DNA of 64,000 nt from Lactiplantibacillus plantarum EGD-AQ4 (GCF_000463075.2 NZ_AVAQ01000051.1:1-64000); one strand, 5' to 3'. Counted from the first letter of the stretch, positions 53,296 through 62,158 are shown. Numbers and translations: made by a program. The notes: generated by a model not told the origin, from the sequence alone.

Positions 53296-53471
53296 AAAAT
53301 CGTGACCTCCTTGATTGAATACTGGTTAGTTTAGACCCTTAGAGTAGCTCTAAGGCAACTGTAAAGTTCTCAAAAATATCACTTTTTTTATTTTCCGGTG
53401 AAATGCCCCGTGATTGCTGAGCAACAGTCCGACCAATGTCTAGTTCTGGCGAAACGTAAACGCCAAGTAAA

Positions 53472-53510
53472 AAGGCCATTCAGACAGGTTTTCCCATCTA
53501 AATGACCGTT
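53472..53510 (-). terminator. Terminator after the first MFS gene
   Basis: Read leftward, GGTCATTTAGA pairs imperfectly with TGTCTGAATGGCC and is followed by TTTTTAC. Confidence 0.6.
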
Positions 53511-53519
53511 TACAGCTCA

Positions 53520-54710
53520 TTAGTCATAAATACTATCATGCCGGAAAATAATCGACCCAGCTAACGCGAGTAGTGCCGAGAAACCAATGGCAAGCCACAA
53601 TACTGGTGCCCAGCCGAGTTGACCACCGAGCCAACCGAACAGTACTGGCCCGACTGCAGCTAATAGGTAACCGGCTGATTGCGCCATCCCGGAAAGGTCG
53701 GCCGTTTCAAAGCCGTTGGTCGTTTTTTGCGTGAAGAAGACGACTGCCAAGCTGAAAGCAGCACCGGAACCCAACCCAAGTAAGATGCACCATAAAGCCG
53801 ACCACCCAAAGCTGGCTCCTGATGCCAGGATGCCGCCGATACCCGCAATAAAGCCAATCCCAACGACCCAAATCATGGCCAAGACGCCGCGTCGTTTACC
53901 TGAACTGGCCGGAACGATAAAGGACATCGGTAATGCACTCAATTGCATGATCGTCACTAAATTCCCCGCGACGATCGTCGAAAAGCCATGGGCGGTAAAC
54001 ACAGTCGGTAGCCACGTCAACAGTGAGTAATACACTAAGGCTTGCAGACCAAAGAAGGCGGTCACGACCCATGCTAGCGGCCGACCCCAGACTGAACCGT
54101 GCGTTACGGCTGTTGAATCTTGCTCATCATTAGTCGCTACTGGTTCCCGATGATTATACTTCAAGTTCGGTAGCCAGACGACCAGATTAATCAACCCAAT
54201 TGCTGAAAGCACCGCCATCGTTGCCGGTAAAGACCAGTGTGCCGCTAGTACGCCAGAAATACCGGTCCCAAGTGAGCCGACTAGCAGCATCGACAACGTA
54301 TACTGACTTGTGGCCACCGGAATCTTAGTTGGAAAATTATCCTTGATGATTGCCGGAATCAACACATTGCCACCGTCAGCCCCAATACCCACTAATAATG
54401 TTCCGATAAACAGGGCCGCAATCGTTGGAATGACCCGTAGATAGCTACCGAGAGCCAGAAAAATCAGCATCACATAAATCGTCAACTCGTTACCAAACCG
54501 GCGACCCCAGTGTGCAATCAGTGGTGACATGACCGCGAAAGTCAGTAATGGAATTGTCGTCAGCAGTCCAGCCATGGAGCTCGGCAGTCCTAGCGTTCGT
54601 TTCAAACTGCTAATAAGCCCTGGCATCATAGTAATTGGCAGCCGCATATTAGTTGCCGCCAAAATCATGCCCAGCGTCAAGTAGCGGCTATGTTGATGAG
54701 TCGTTGTCAT
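53520..54710 (-). CDS. MFS transporter, CynX/NimT family
   Basis: A 396-residue major facilitator protein with twelve predicted helices. AATNMRLPITMMPGLISSLK in helix 1 and GADGGNVLIPAIIKDNFP match the CynX/NimT branch, which includes cyanate and nitroimidazole transporters; the substrate here is not known. It follows an ArsR regulator gene by 60 bases in the same direction and is probably controlled by it. Confidence 0.82.
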   Translation of the reverse strand: MTTTHQHSRYLTLGMILAATNMRLPITMMPGLISSLKRTLGLPSSMAGLLTTIPLLTFAVMSPLIAHWGRRFGNELTIYVMLIFLALGSYLRVIPTIAALFIGTLLVGIGADGGNVLIPAIIKDNFPTKIPVATSQYTLSMLLVGSLGTGISGVLAAHWSLPATMAVLSAIGLINLVVWLPNLKYNHREPVATNDEQDSTAVTHGSVWGRPLAWVVTAFFGLQALVYYSLLTWLPTVFTAHGFSTIVAGNLVTIMQLSALPMSFIVPASSGKRRGVLAMIWVVGIGFIAGIGGILASGASFGWSALWCILLGLGSGAAFSLAVVFFTQKTTNGFETADLSGMAQSAGYLLAAVGPVLFGWLGGQLGWAPVLWLAIGFSALLALAGSIIFRHDSIYD

Positions 54711-54770
54711 ATCCTAATATCTTCTTTCTATGTCGTTATTCGATATTCATCGAACTATGAGCCAAAAAAA

Positions 54771-55070
54771 TTACAGGGAATCCAAAAATCCTGGCAAAAA
54801 ATGATCAAAGGTTGCCCGTTGCAGTGACAAATACTTCGTCTGCGCTTCACGGCGCGTATTCGTCAGTCCCACTAAGCGTAGCGCTTTGAAATGATAAGAA
54901 ACGGTCGACTTGCTAATGTTTAATTGCGCCCCCACTTCTCCGCAAGTCATTTCCCGCTGTGCTTGATACAGCACGCGGATGATCCGTAGCCGATTATCAT
55001 CTGCCAACGCTTTAAAAATTGCGACCCGTTGTTGATCTTCTTGATTTTGTTGGTTTATTTCGATATCCAT
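54771..55070 (-). CDS. ArsR-family transcriptional regulator
   Basis: A 99-residue winged-helix repressor: IFKALADDNRLRIIRVLY, then the recognition region CGEVGAQLNISKSTVSYHFKAL and a beta wing. Only one Cys is present (MTCGEV), so the classic arsenic or cadmium Cys pair is missing and a metal sensor role is doubtful. It leads a two-gene operon with the CynX-like transporter. Confidence 0.85.
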   Translation of the reverse strand: MDIEINQQNQEDQQRVAIFKALADDNRLRIIRVLYQAQREMTCGEVGAQLNISKSTVSYHFKALRLVGLTNTRREAQTKYLSLQRATFDHFLPGFLDSL

Positions 55071-55238
55071 GAAACTAAGGTTACACCCAATTTAAAATGA
55101 ACGCAACTCGTCTTCACGAGTGAGGGCGCAATCAGTATTGTCACCTGCGCGCAATGGGGGCGCCCAACTAACCAATCGTCCCTTCAGAAAACACGTTTCG
55201 TCCTTCTGAATTAAACTGCTGGTCCTGAATCTAAAAAA

Positions 55239-55267
55239 AGCAGTTAGCCCACAACAGACTAACTGCA
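55239..55267 (-). terminator. Terminator after the second MFS gene
   Basis: Read leftward, GCAGTTAG and CTAACTGC arms followed by TTTTTTTAG. Confidence 0.8.
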
Positions 55268-55313
55268 AAAGCGAGTCGGCAGCGATTGCTGTCAACACAC
55301 TGATTGATTCACA

Positions 55314-56546
55314 TTAAGAGGCCACCCGGTCGCCAGTCTTCCAAATACCAGGCACGAGCCACAAAATCAGCACTAAGTTGATCAGTAGCAGAAGCGCCGT
55401 CATAATAAAGACCGCATTGTAATTGAACCAGCCGGCAACTAAGCCCCCTAATAAGGCGCCCAGCATATTACCGATTGCCTGAAACGATTGGTTGTAACTA
55501 AAAATCGTGGATGTTAAATTAACTGGCGTATTCTTAGTCAAGACCGTTTGGATTTCGGGGTACAGTGCCCCGTCAGAAATCCCAATCGCAAACCGTAGAA
55601 TCCCTAATGCCACGACACTGGTGACGATACCTTGTGGGAAATACATAATCACTGCAAAGATGTAGCCGAATAATAAGACTTTACCCGAGCCGTGTCGGTC
55701 ACCGTAGCGGCCCAGCCGCGGTGCAGAAAAGATGTTTGAAATCCCCGGTAAGGCAGCAATGATTCCGGCCACCACCGTGATAGGGCCCTTATAATGCATC
55801 AACTCACGGACATACAGACTAATAATGGGCGCAATTGAGGCATTCCCAAATTGAACGATGGCGGTCGAACAGAGCATCATGATAATCAACCGGGGATTTT
55901 GAAATGCCGCCAATGGATTGCGACTCTCTCCAGGATTGCGATGATGCTCGACAGGTTTAAAGTGTTCTTGCACAAAGAACAGGCTCAATAAAAAGGCCAC
56001 TAACAATAGGCCGGCCGTAATAAAGAACGTGTTACGAATTGAAAACAGTTGGGCCAAGAAGCCGCCAATCACGGGACCAAACAACTGCCCGCTGACCGCA
56101 CCCGTAATCAAGGTGCTCAGCGCCCGACCACTATACTTACGTGGTGCTTGTGACGCCACTAAGGCCTGAGCATTTGAAATGAACCCAGCAAAGACCCCTT
56201 GTAACGCCCGCAACGCAATCAATTGCCACACACTCGTGACTAATCCCATCAGCCCCATGGCAACTGCCATCCCGAAGGACGCCCGCAGCAGCATGATCTT
56301 ACGGCCCTTTTTATCCGCAATAATGCCCCACAACGGTGCTGAAATTGCCGAAATCGCGTAGTCGGCCGCAAATGCCAAGCCACTATAAAAGGTCACCTGA
56401 GCCTTGGTAAAATCACCTAACTGACTAACAAATAATGATAGGAACGGCATAATCTCACTGAATGCCATCCCAGCAACGAACGTACAAAACCATAAAACGA
56501 TTAAATTACGATGCCATGGTCCACGTTCGCGTTCTGCGTCATCCAC
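55314..56546 (-). CDS. MFS multidrug-type efflux transporter
   Basis: A 410-residue major facilitator protein with twelve predicted helices. The loop 2-3 motif WGIIADKKGRK and the helix 5 motif GAVSGQLFGPVIGGFLA (antiporter motif C) mark a drug:proton antiporter of the PmrA/MdtG type. The start is uncertain: a GTG at 56546 has GGAG 9 bases upstream, whereas the TTG and ATG just before it overlap or abut that site. Substrate unknown. Confidence 0.8.
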   Translation of the reverse strand: MDDAERERGPWHRNLIVLWFCTFVAGMAFSEIMPFLSLFVSQLGDFTKAQVTFYSGLAFAADYAISAISAPLWGIIADKKGRKIMLLRASFGMAVAMGLMGLVTSVWQLIALRALQGVFAGFISNAQALVASQAPRKYSGRALSTLITGAVSGQLFGPVIGGFLAQLFSIRNTFFITAGLLLVAFLLSLFFVQEHFKPVEHHRNPGESRNPLAAFQNPRLIIMMLCSTAIVQFGNASIAPIISLYVRELMHYKGPITVVAGIIAALPGISNIFSAPRLGRYGDRHGSGKVLLFGYIFAVIMYFPQGIVTSVVALGILRFAIGISDGALYPEIQTVLTKNTPVNLTSTIFSYNQSFQAIGNMLGALLGGLVAGWFNYNAVFIMTALLLLINLVLILWLVPGIWKTGDRVAS

Positions 56547-56635
56547 GCTCGTCATCTCCAAATCTAGTGTTACTAATTTTCAGTAAGTGTTATCACGATA
56601 AATAGCTTATCACACTTTCGGCGCAGTAGTGACAA

Positions 56636-56653
56636 TTATTTCCCGGGAAATAA
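56636..56653. repeat. 18-bp palindrome, copy 2
   Basis: Exact second copy of TTATTTCCCGGGAAATAA (copy 1 at 33743-33760). It is followed by ATTTCCGGG, another half-element. It lies in a 330-base gene-free interval between the MFS and hsp20 genes. Confidence 0.85.
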
Positions 56654-56823
56654 AGTCGTATTTCCGGGTAATTTGTTGGCGAGCTGAGCCGTTAGTATCG
56701 CCCTAACTAACACTTAACCTCGGCAGTAATCGACTTAAAATACATGGCAACCGGCTAGTACTGCTAACTTTAGGACTGCTTGAATTTTCTAGTCTTCCGC
56801 ACGGTACTGCACTCATTAAGCTA

Positions 56824-56861
56824 AAAAAGGCACCACCGCCAAAGTGCGATGGTGCCTTTTT
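56824..56861 (-). terminator. Terminator after hsp20
   Basis: AAAAAGGCACCA and TGGTGCCTTTTT arms; A and T runs on both sides. Confidence 0.85.
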
Positions 56862-56877
56862 AGTGGGACTTAACTAA

Positions 56878-57300
56878 TTACTGAATTTCAATGGTGCCGT
56901 TATCGTCACTTGCTTGCGTCTTTGGCAACGTGATGGTTAAGACGCCGTCTGCTTGGGATGCACTGATTTTGTCCGCCGCAACGTTTGGTAACATGTATTG
57001 GCGTTGCAACGTGCCAGTATGACGCTCGTTCATCACAACATTTTGTTGCTCGTCTTCATGGTCCACGAAACTATCCTTTTGAACCTTGATCGACAAGACG
57101 TTGTCACGATAGTCGAGCTTAACATCTTGCTTGTCGATGCCTGGCACGTCAACCTTAACTTGATACTGGTCGTCAGTTTCACTGATATCCGTCTTCAAGA
57201 CCTGATCCATATTTTCAAATGGTGTCCAGAAGCTGCGTGCCAACCGTTCAAACGGATCCATCATACCAAAGTCGTTCCGATTCATTAAAGTATTAGCCAT
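56878..57300 (-). CDS. hsp20: Small heat shock protein, Hsp20/alpha-crystallin family
   Basis: A 140-residue ATP-independent holdase. The alpha-crystallin domain runs from about residue 35 to 130: VKVDVPGIDKQDVKLDYRDNVLSIK, RQYMLPNVAADKI and the conserved ADGVLTITLPK. The C-terminal IEIQ replaces the I-x-I/V anchor. It protects unfolded proteins under heat or solvent stress. The upstream region carries a CtsR box and a CIRCE element, implying dual stress control. Confidence 0.93.
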   Translation of the reverse strand: MANTLMNRNDFGMMDPFERLARSFWTPFENMDQVLKTDISETDDQYQVKVDVPGIDKQDVKLDYRDNVLSIKVQKDSFVDHEDEQQNVVMNERHTGTLQRQYMLPNVAADKISASQADGVLTITLPKTQASDDNGTIEIQ

Positions 57301-57362
57301 ACTAACAATCCCCTCTCAAAATTTAATTGGCTATTAAGACTGGCCAGTAATTCAAATCTTTG

Positions 57363-57379
57363 TTTGACCTTTCCTGACC
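57363..57379 (-). promoter_or_regulatory. CtsR box upstream of hsp20
   Basis: Read leftward, GGTCAGGAAAGGTCAAA matches the CtsR heptad repeat consensus. It lies 10-27 bases downstream of the -10. Confidence 0.8.
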
Positions 57380-57389
57380 TTCAACTGAT

Positions 57390-57417
57390 ATCTTAACAGC
57401 TTTTGGAGGGAATGCAA
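57390..57417 (-). promoter_or_regulatory. hsp20 promoter
   Basis: Leftward -35 TTGCAT (57412-57417), 16-base spacer, -10 TAAGAT (57390-57395), located between the CIRCE and CtsR elements. Confidence 0.65.
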
Positions 57418-57421
57418 CAAT

Positions 57422-57448
57422 TTAGCACTCAAGTATCGTGAGTGCTAA
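57422..57448. promoter_or_regulatory. CIRCE element (HrcA operator)
   Basis: TTAGCACTC-N9-GAGTGCTAA is a perfect CIRCE sequence. It lies four bases upstream of the hsp20 -35 and overlaps the stop codon of the MarR gene. Confidence 0.93.
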
Positions 57449-57915
57449 ATTTTAATTTCGCGAATTCGTTTCATGAGGGTCACAAACCGCGCTAGCTCAG
57501 CATCTGAGTAGTCGTCAGCGATGGCCTGCGCCTGTCGTGCAATTGCTGCATCCAGCTGCGTATGCAATTGTGCGATCTGTTGGCCAGTAGGCGTCAGTCT
57601 CACCAGCACTTCCTTATTATTCGTTAAATCACGATACTTCACGGCTAGACCCAGTCGTGCCAGCTTGGTCAACCCGCGCGAAATCGTCGCTTGCGATAAT
57701 CCGGTCGGTGCGGGTAACGCCTTCGCACGACTGGCACCTACTTCTCCAAGAACCGCAATCACCTTAATATCAGTCGTCGACAGTTGTTTCAACACCGCCT
57801 GTAACTGCGGGTCTGTCGTTTGCCGCATCGCCCATTGTTTTTCTTGATCATCCACGCTATCCTGCGCAATGAATTGGTTTAATTCTGACATTAATTGATG
57901 GATCAGCGTTGCCAT
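57445..57915 (-). CDS. MarR-family regulator
   Basis: A 156-residue winged-helix dimer protein: VIAVLGEVGASRAKALPAPTGLSQATISRGLTKLARLGL is the DNA-binding part with the wing following. The ATG behind GGAG is chosen. It is divergent from an FMN reductase gene, and two 12-bp inverted repeats lie between them, the likely operators. Its stop codon is shared with the CIRCE element of hsp20, so the genes are unusually close. Confidence 0.85.
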   Translation of the reverse strand: MATLIHQLMSELNQFIAQDSVDDQEKQWAMRQTTDPQLQAVLKQLSTTDIKVIAVLGEVGASRAKALPAPTGLSQATISRGLTKLARLGLAVKYRDLTNNKEVLVRLTPTGQQIAQLHTQLDAAIARQAQAIADDYSDAELARFVTLMKRIREIKI

Positions 57916-57934
57916 CAGAAACACTCCTTTTTTA

Positions 57935-58003
57935 ATTCGTATGAATAAATACTTGCTTAATCAAATCGTCCAGTCTATAATACCATTTTGTATTCATGTG
58001 AAT
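57935..58003. promoter_or_regulatory. Paired MarR-type operators and the reductase promoter
   Basis: ATTCGTATGAAT (57935-57946) and ATTCATGTGAAT (57992-58003) are matching inverted repeats. Between them lie -35 TTGCTT (57953-57958) and -10 TATAAT (57976-57981), 17 bases apart, for the rightward reductase gene. One operator lies close to the MarR start and the other just after the rightward -10. Confidence 0.7.
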
Positions 58004-58029
58004 CAATAATTTTCTGGAGGCCATTAATT

Positions 58030-58632
58030 ATGGTAAAAATCGGTATCATTCTCGGTAGCACCCGCACACAATCCAACGGCCGGGCCCTATTCAATTACTT
58101 AAAAAGCAACATTGATCATTGGCAAACTAACGAGGCAATCTCAACGACGTTCTTAGACCTCGCGCACTATCAGCTCCCATTCTTCGACGAACCTGAACCA
58201 CCAATGGCTAATCCCCACCGCCAACTTCCAGCTAACCAGCAACAGTGGCTAGACGACATGGCGTCCATGGACGGCTACATCATCCTGACACCGGAATATA
58301 ATCACGCCATGCCTGCGGGGTTGAAGAACGCCCTAGATTTTTTGGCCTTCGAGGGTCTGCGAAAACCAGTCAAACTGATCTCGTACTCAGATAACATGCG
58401 GGGTGGCCAATTTGGCGCTGCAGCGCTCGTCCCCGTCTTACAACGATTAGGCATGATTGTCCTACCTAAACCAACACCCGTCGGCAATGTCCCGCAAACC
58501 CTCCAAGCTGATGGCCAAGTCATCCCGGACGCACCTTTAGCGAGTCACTACGAAAGCGGTTTACAACGTGCCGTTAGTGAAATCGCCTACTACACGACCG
58601 TCCTCACGCAGCACCCCTATTTGACTGATTAA
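58030..58632 (+). CDS. NADPH-dependent FMN reductase/quinone reductase
   Basis: A 200-residue flavodoxin-like oxidoreductase. IGIILGSTRTQSNGR binds the FMN phosphate, and LTPEYNHAMPAGLKNALDF is the family signature that holds the flavin ring. It reduces quinones, azo compounds or free flavins. GGAGG precedes the ATG at 58030; the longer frame would begin in the operator. Divergence from a MarR gene suggests induction by electrophiles or oxidants. Confidence 0.87.
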   Translation: MVKIGIILGSTRTQSNGRALFNYLKSNIDHWQTNEAISTTFLDLAHYQLPFFDEPEPPMANPHRQLPANQQQWLDDMASMDGYIILTPEYNHAMPAGLKNALDFLAFEGLRKPVKLISYSDNMRGGQFGAAALVPVLQRLGMIVLPKPTPVGNVPQTLQADGQVIPDAPLASHYESGLQRAVSEIAYYTTVLTQHPYLTD

Positions 58633-58696
58633 ATTGGTAGCGTTCCATGTCTAAACCTGCTACATTATAGTTAATATCAAAAGGGGGTATTAACTC

Positions 58697-58891
58697 ATGA
58701 AAATCAATATTCATCGTTCTGCCACCAATCGGGTGCTAGCTGGTGTCATCGGGGGCATCGCTGAACATTTCAACTGGAATGCCAACATTACGCGCTTGCT
58801 GTTCGTGGTCCTAGCCATCACACCGATGTTTCCTGGTATCATCGCTTACCTCGTCCTCTGGCTATTAATGAAGGATCCGGCTGAAAAGTAG
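58697..58891 (+). CDS. PspC-domain small membrane protein
   Basis: A 64-residue protein that is almost wholly a PspC domain: RVLAGVIGGIAEHFNWNANITRLLFVVL, then a hydrophobic helix ending LVLWLLMK. PspC proteins act in envelope stress responses in other bacteria. An AGGGGG ribosome site precedes the ATG. No other psp gene is near. Confidence 0.85.
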   Translation: MKINIHRSATNRVLAGVIGGIAEHFNWNANITRLLFVVLAITPMFPGIIAYLVLWLLMKDPAEK

Positions 58892-59248
58892 TCTGTGGCG
58901 ACGCATTAAACATTGTCACACTGCGGTTTGGATGCCGATTTGATCCTGAACCCTCGTTATGGCTTAATCATCAGATTCAATAATGAGTCCCAGTCGCCGC
59001 ATCCTCAGCTAGTGTCTACTGAAGCGATGCGACTACCGGAGCTCATTTTTACGCCTGTGACTGTTTTTTGCCTCAATTGGCGAAAAATAATACGCCAACC
59101 AGTCTTTTTCAGCGACAAGACTGCTGAAATCTGATATATTATTGCAACCAACGTAATAATTAGTCATGAATTTGTCAAATATTTTAATGGTAATCAACGT
59201 GATTGTTCGTATATAATATTATTTATAACAGTTTTAATCAGAAAGGAT
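58892..59248. other. Gene-free interval before the P-type ATPase leader
   Basis: No convincing gene or structured RNA. The last 100 bases are A/T rich, with a TATAAT at about 59213-59218 that could serve the ATPase transcript. Confidence 0.4.
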
Positions 59249-59311
59249 GTGGCGAAATTGGCCTACTTAACACGCAACAAACGTCGTGATTTTACAGAGC
59301 CTCACCGGTAA
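59249..59311 (+). CDS. Possible 20-codon leader peptide
   Basis: A short frame, GTG or an internal TTG start behind AAAGGA, encodes a basic peptide (LAYLTRNKRRDFTEPHR) that ends 27 bases before the ATPase start. It has no recognised relatives. It could be a translated leader or chance. Confidence 0.25.
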   Translation: MAKLAYLTRNKRRDFTEPHR

Positions 59312-59338
59312 TAATTTTATTTTTAAGGAGCGAATTAT

Positions 59339-62083
59339 ATGATAAATGATGACAACAACCAGTCGTTGAGCGCGAATAAAGACGCGCAAAACGACTCTCA
59401 GAACCCTCCCGATGCGGATAACTTATGGCAGCTTGATGAATCAGCCTTAGCTAACAAGTACGCGACTAATCCTGAAAACGGATTGAGCACGGCTGAAGCT
59501 GCCGCTCGTTTACAACATAACGGGCGCAACGAACTGGAGACTAAGCGTACGTCGCGGTTCGTCCAATTCATCAAGCAGTTTAATAATAGTATTATCTACA
59601 TTCTTGCTGCTGCCGCAGTATTGACGTTCTTCATGCACCACTATTCCGATTCTATCGTTATTGGACTGGTTATTATTGCCAACGCCATTATCGGTTACGT
59701 CCAGGAACGTCAGGCCGGCAACGCCCTCGAACGAATTCGTGAAATGTTGATTTCCAAAAATTTCGTCATCCGTGACGGTAAAAAGTTAGAAATCGACGCC
59801 CGCGAATTAGTCGTTGGGGACTTGGTCAACTTGGAGGCCGGCGATGCCGTACCTGCCGACATGCGACTGATCTCCGCGGATAATTTCAACGTGCAAGAAT
59901 CCGTTTTGACGGGTGAAACCAACCCGGTTGAAAAGCAAGAAGAACCGATGACTGACGCTTCGTTGGCACTGGCGGACCGCAAAAACATGGTCTACGCCTC
60001 AACTGCCGTAACGAGTGGTTCAGCCGTCGGAATCGTAACAGCGACCGCCGCCGATACCGAAATTGGTCATATCCAGCAATCCGTGAGTGATGTCAAGGAA
60101 ACCACGACACCACTAATGCGGAACTTGAACTCGCTGGGTGTCGGCCTCTCAATCGCAATCGTGGTTGCAGCGGTGCTGTTGTTCTTATTAGGGATGGTCA
60201 TGGACACCTACAGTCTACCAACCTTGCTAATCGCCGTCATTACGATGGTGGTTGGTTCCATGCCAGAAGGATTACCCGCTAGTACCTCCGTCGTATTAGC
60301 CATGGGGACTCGCCAGATGACGAAGAAAAACGTCATCGTCAAATCCTTACCAGCCGTGGAAACTTTGGGTGCCGTTGACATTGTTAACACCGATAAGACT
60401 GGGACATTAACTAAAAATGAAATGACAGTCACCAAAGTCGTGACACCTGAGCACACGTTTGACGTGACCGGGGTCGGCTATGATGATAATGGTGGCGTCA
60501 ACTTCGATGGTCATTTAAAACTCAATGGTCAAAAAGTAGACTGGCATCAAGACAAAGCAATGGAATGGCTCGTTAAAATTGCGGGTCAAACGACTGACGC
60601 CGAACTGCATTTTGAAAACAATCGCTGGGAACTGACTGGTGAACCAACTGATGGCGCCTTGACGACACTGTTCCGCAAGATGACCGGTCACGACCCAGAA
60701 GTTGACGAAATCGAGTCATTACCGTTCGACTCCGCCTTCCGTTTCTCCGCACGACTGGCTGATTTAGACGGCCAACGTTTATTGATGGTCAAAGGGTCAC
60801 CCGCAACCGTCCTGCGTTTGACCGACCAAGCCAACCAAACGGCCTATTGGGATAACGCGATGGACGATTTGACTGCTGATGGCCTACGGGTTGTCGCGCT
60901 CGCTTACCAAGTCGTGGACGATGATGTGACTGATATCGACCCTAAAGCCATCAGTGGGTTACACTTAGCCGGTTTTGTCGGCATCATTGACCCACCACGT
61001 GAAGAAGCTGCGACCGCAATCGCCGAATTACGGCAAGCAGGGGTCGACGTTAAGATGATTACCGGTGACCACCCTGACACCGCGATGGCGATTGCCAATA
61101 AGCTGAATCTGGCACCCAACGTCAAGGCGATCACCGGTCCCGAAATCGACGCGATGGATGACCAGCAGTTGCAAGAACACATCGACGATTACAACGTCTT
61201 CGCACGGGCCACACCGAACAACAAGTTACGAATCGTGCGTGCCCAACAAGCGAATAACCACGTCGTTTCCATGACTGGGGATGGTGTCAACGACGCGCCC
61301 GCCCTTAAGCAAGCCGATATTGGGGTTGCAATGGGGATCAAGGGGACTGAAGTTGCGAAGGAATCGGCTGACATGGTGCTGGCTGATGACGACTTCGCCG
61401 ATATCGTCGCCGCCGTTCGTGAGGGTCGCCACGTCTTCGATAACATCCGTAAAACGATTCGTTTCTTATTACCAACGAGTTTTGCTGAAGGCCTCGTGGT
61501 CATCATCAGTATCCTGATGGGCCACGAATTACCGCTCTATCCGACCCAGCTGTTATGGATCAACATGGTTTCCGCGTTGACCATTCAGTTCGCCTTCATC
61601 TTCGAGCCACCCGAAGCTGGTATCATGTCACGGGGGCCCCGAAACGTGAAGTCTGGGCTATTGTCGAAGCTAGATTATTTCGAAATTGGCTACGTTTCCT
61701 TCCTGATTTCAGGACTCGGGATCTTCGCCTACGACTACTTGACCGCACTCGGCTTACCGAACGTGGTCGGTAGTACGATGTCACTGAACATCATCATCTT
61801 CGGTAAGATTTTCTACCTCTTCAACTTGCGAAACGACCACCCCGTCATTTCCAAGTATTTCTTCCAAAACAAGATGGCGTTCTACATTATCGGTATTCTG
61901 ATTCTCCTCCAGCTTGGCATCATTTACTTGCCATTCATGCAATCCGTCTTCCATACGACCAGCATCAACTTCTGGTATGGTTGGGGCATCCCAATTGTCT
62001 GCGGGATCGTCGTTCTGATTGTAACCGAAATCGGGAAGTTCATCCGTTTCCGGCGAATGGTTAAAGACCGCGTGCTTGATTAG
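59339..62083 (+). CDS. P2-type cation-transporting ATPase
   Basis: A 914-residue membrane pump of the P2 class (Ca/Na/K ATPase-like). The order is: N-terminal cation-ATPase domain (LSTAEAAARLQHNGRNELE), TGE actuator loop (SVLTGETNPVEK), M4 with PEGLP, phosphorylated Asp352 in DKTGTLT, nucleotide domain, and the hinge TGDGVNDAPALKQADIGVAMG. M5 keeps the acidic residue in SFAEG. In M6 the NLVTD-type ion ligands of calcium pumps are replaced by NMVSA, so calcium is not a safe substrate assignment. AAGGAG precedes the ATG. Confidence 0.88.
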   Translation: MINDDNNQSLSANKDAQNDSQNPPDADNLWQLDESALANKYATNPENGLSTAEAAARLQHNGRNELETKRTSRFVQFIKQFNNSIIYILAAAAVLTFFMHHYSDSIVIGLVIIANAIIGYVQERQAGNALERIREMLISKNFVIRDGKKLEIDARELVVGDLVNLEAGDAVPADMRLISADNFNVQESVLTGETNPVEKQEEPMTDASLALADRKNMVYASTAVTSGSAVGIVTATAADTEIGHIQQSVSDVKETTTPLMRNLNSLGVGLSIAIVVAAVLLFLLGMVMDTYSLPTLLIAVITMVVGSMPEGLPASTSVVLAMGTRQMTKKNVIVKSLPAVETLGAVDIVNTDKTGTLTKNEMTVTKVVTPEHTFDVTGVGYDDNGGVNFDGHLKLNGQKVDWHQDKAMEWLVKIAGQTTDAELHFENNRWELTGEPTDGALTTLFRKMTGHDPEVDEIESLPFDSAFRFSARLADLDGQRLLMVKGSPATVLRLTDQANQTAYWDNAMDDLTADGLRVVALAYQVVDDDVTDIDPKAISGLHLAGFVGIIDPPREEAATAIAELRQAGVDVKMITGDHPDTAMAIANKLNLAPNVKAITGPEIDAMDDQQLQEHIDDYNVFARATPNNKLRIVRAQQANNHVVSMTGDGVNDAPALKQADIGVAMGIKGTEVAKESADMVLADDDFADIVAAVREGRHVFDNIRKTIRFLLPTSFAEGLVVIISILMGHELPLYPTQLLWINMVSALTIQFAFIFEPPEAGIMSRGPRNVKSGLLSKLDYFEIGYVSFLISGLGIFAYDYLTALGLPNVVGSTMSLNIIIFGKIFYLFNLRNDHPVISKYFFQNKMAFYIIGILILLQLGIIYLPFMQSVFHTTSINFWYGWGIPIVCGIVVLIVTEIGKFIRFRRMVKDRVLD

Positions 62084-62097
62084 TTTAGTTGCCGAAT

Positions 62098-62133
62098 AAA
62101 AACCGCTCGACCTGGTGGGTCGGGCGGTTTTTT
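62098..62133. terminator. Bidirectional terminator between the ATPase and the CRISPR array
   Basis: AAAACCGCTCGACC and GGTCGGGCGGTTTT arms (one mismatch or G-T) around TGGTG, with A and T runs. It can stop both the ATPase transcript and a leftward CRISPR transcript. Confidence 0.85.
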
Positions 62134-62158
62134 GGTGTGCTTGGGGTTGAGGGGTAGT

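Noticed and set aside
55092-55298. 68-codon leftward frame between the ArsR and MFS genes
   Set aside because: It runs through the terminator hairpin of the MFS gene at 55239-55267, has no ribosome site and no family likeness.
58913-59134. 73-codon frame after the PspC gene
   Set aside because: No ribosome binding site and no domain-like sequence; it is in an otherwise non-coding stretch.
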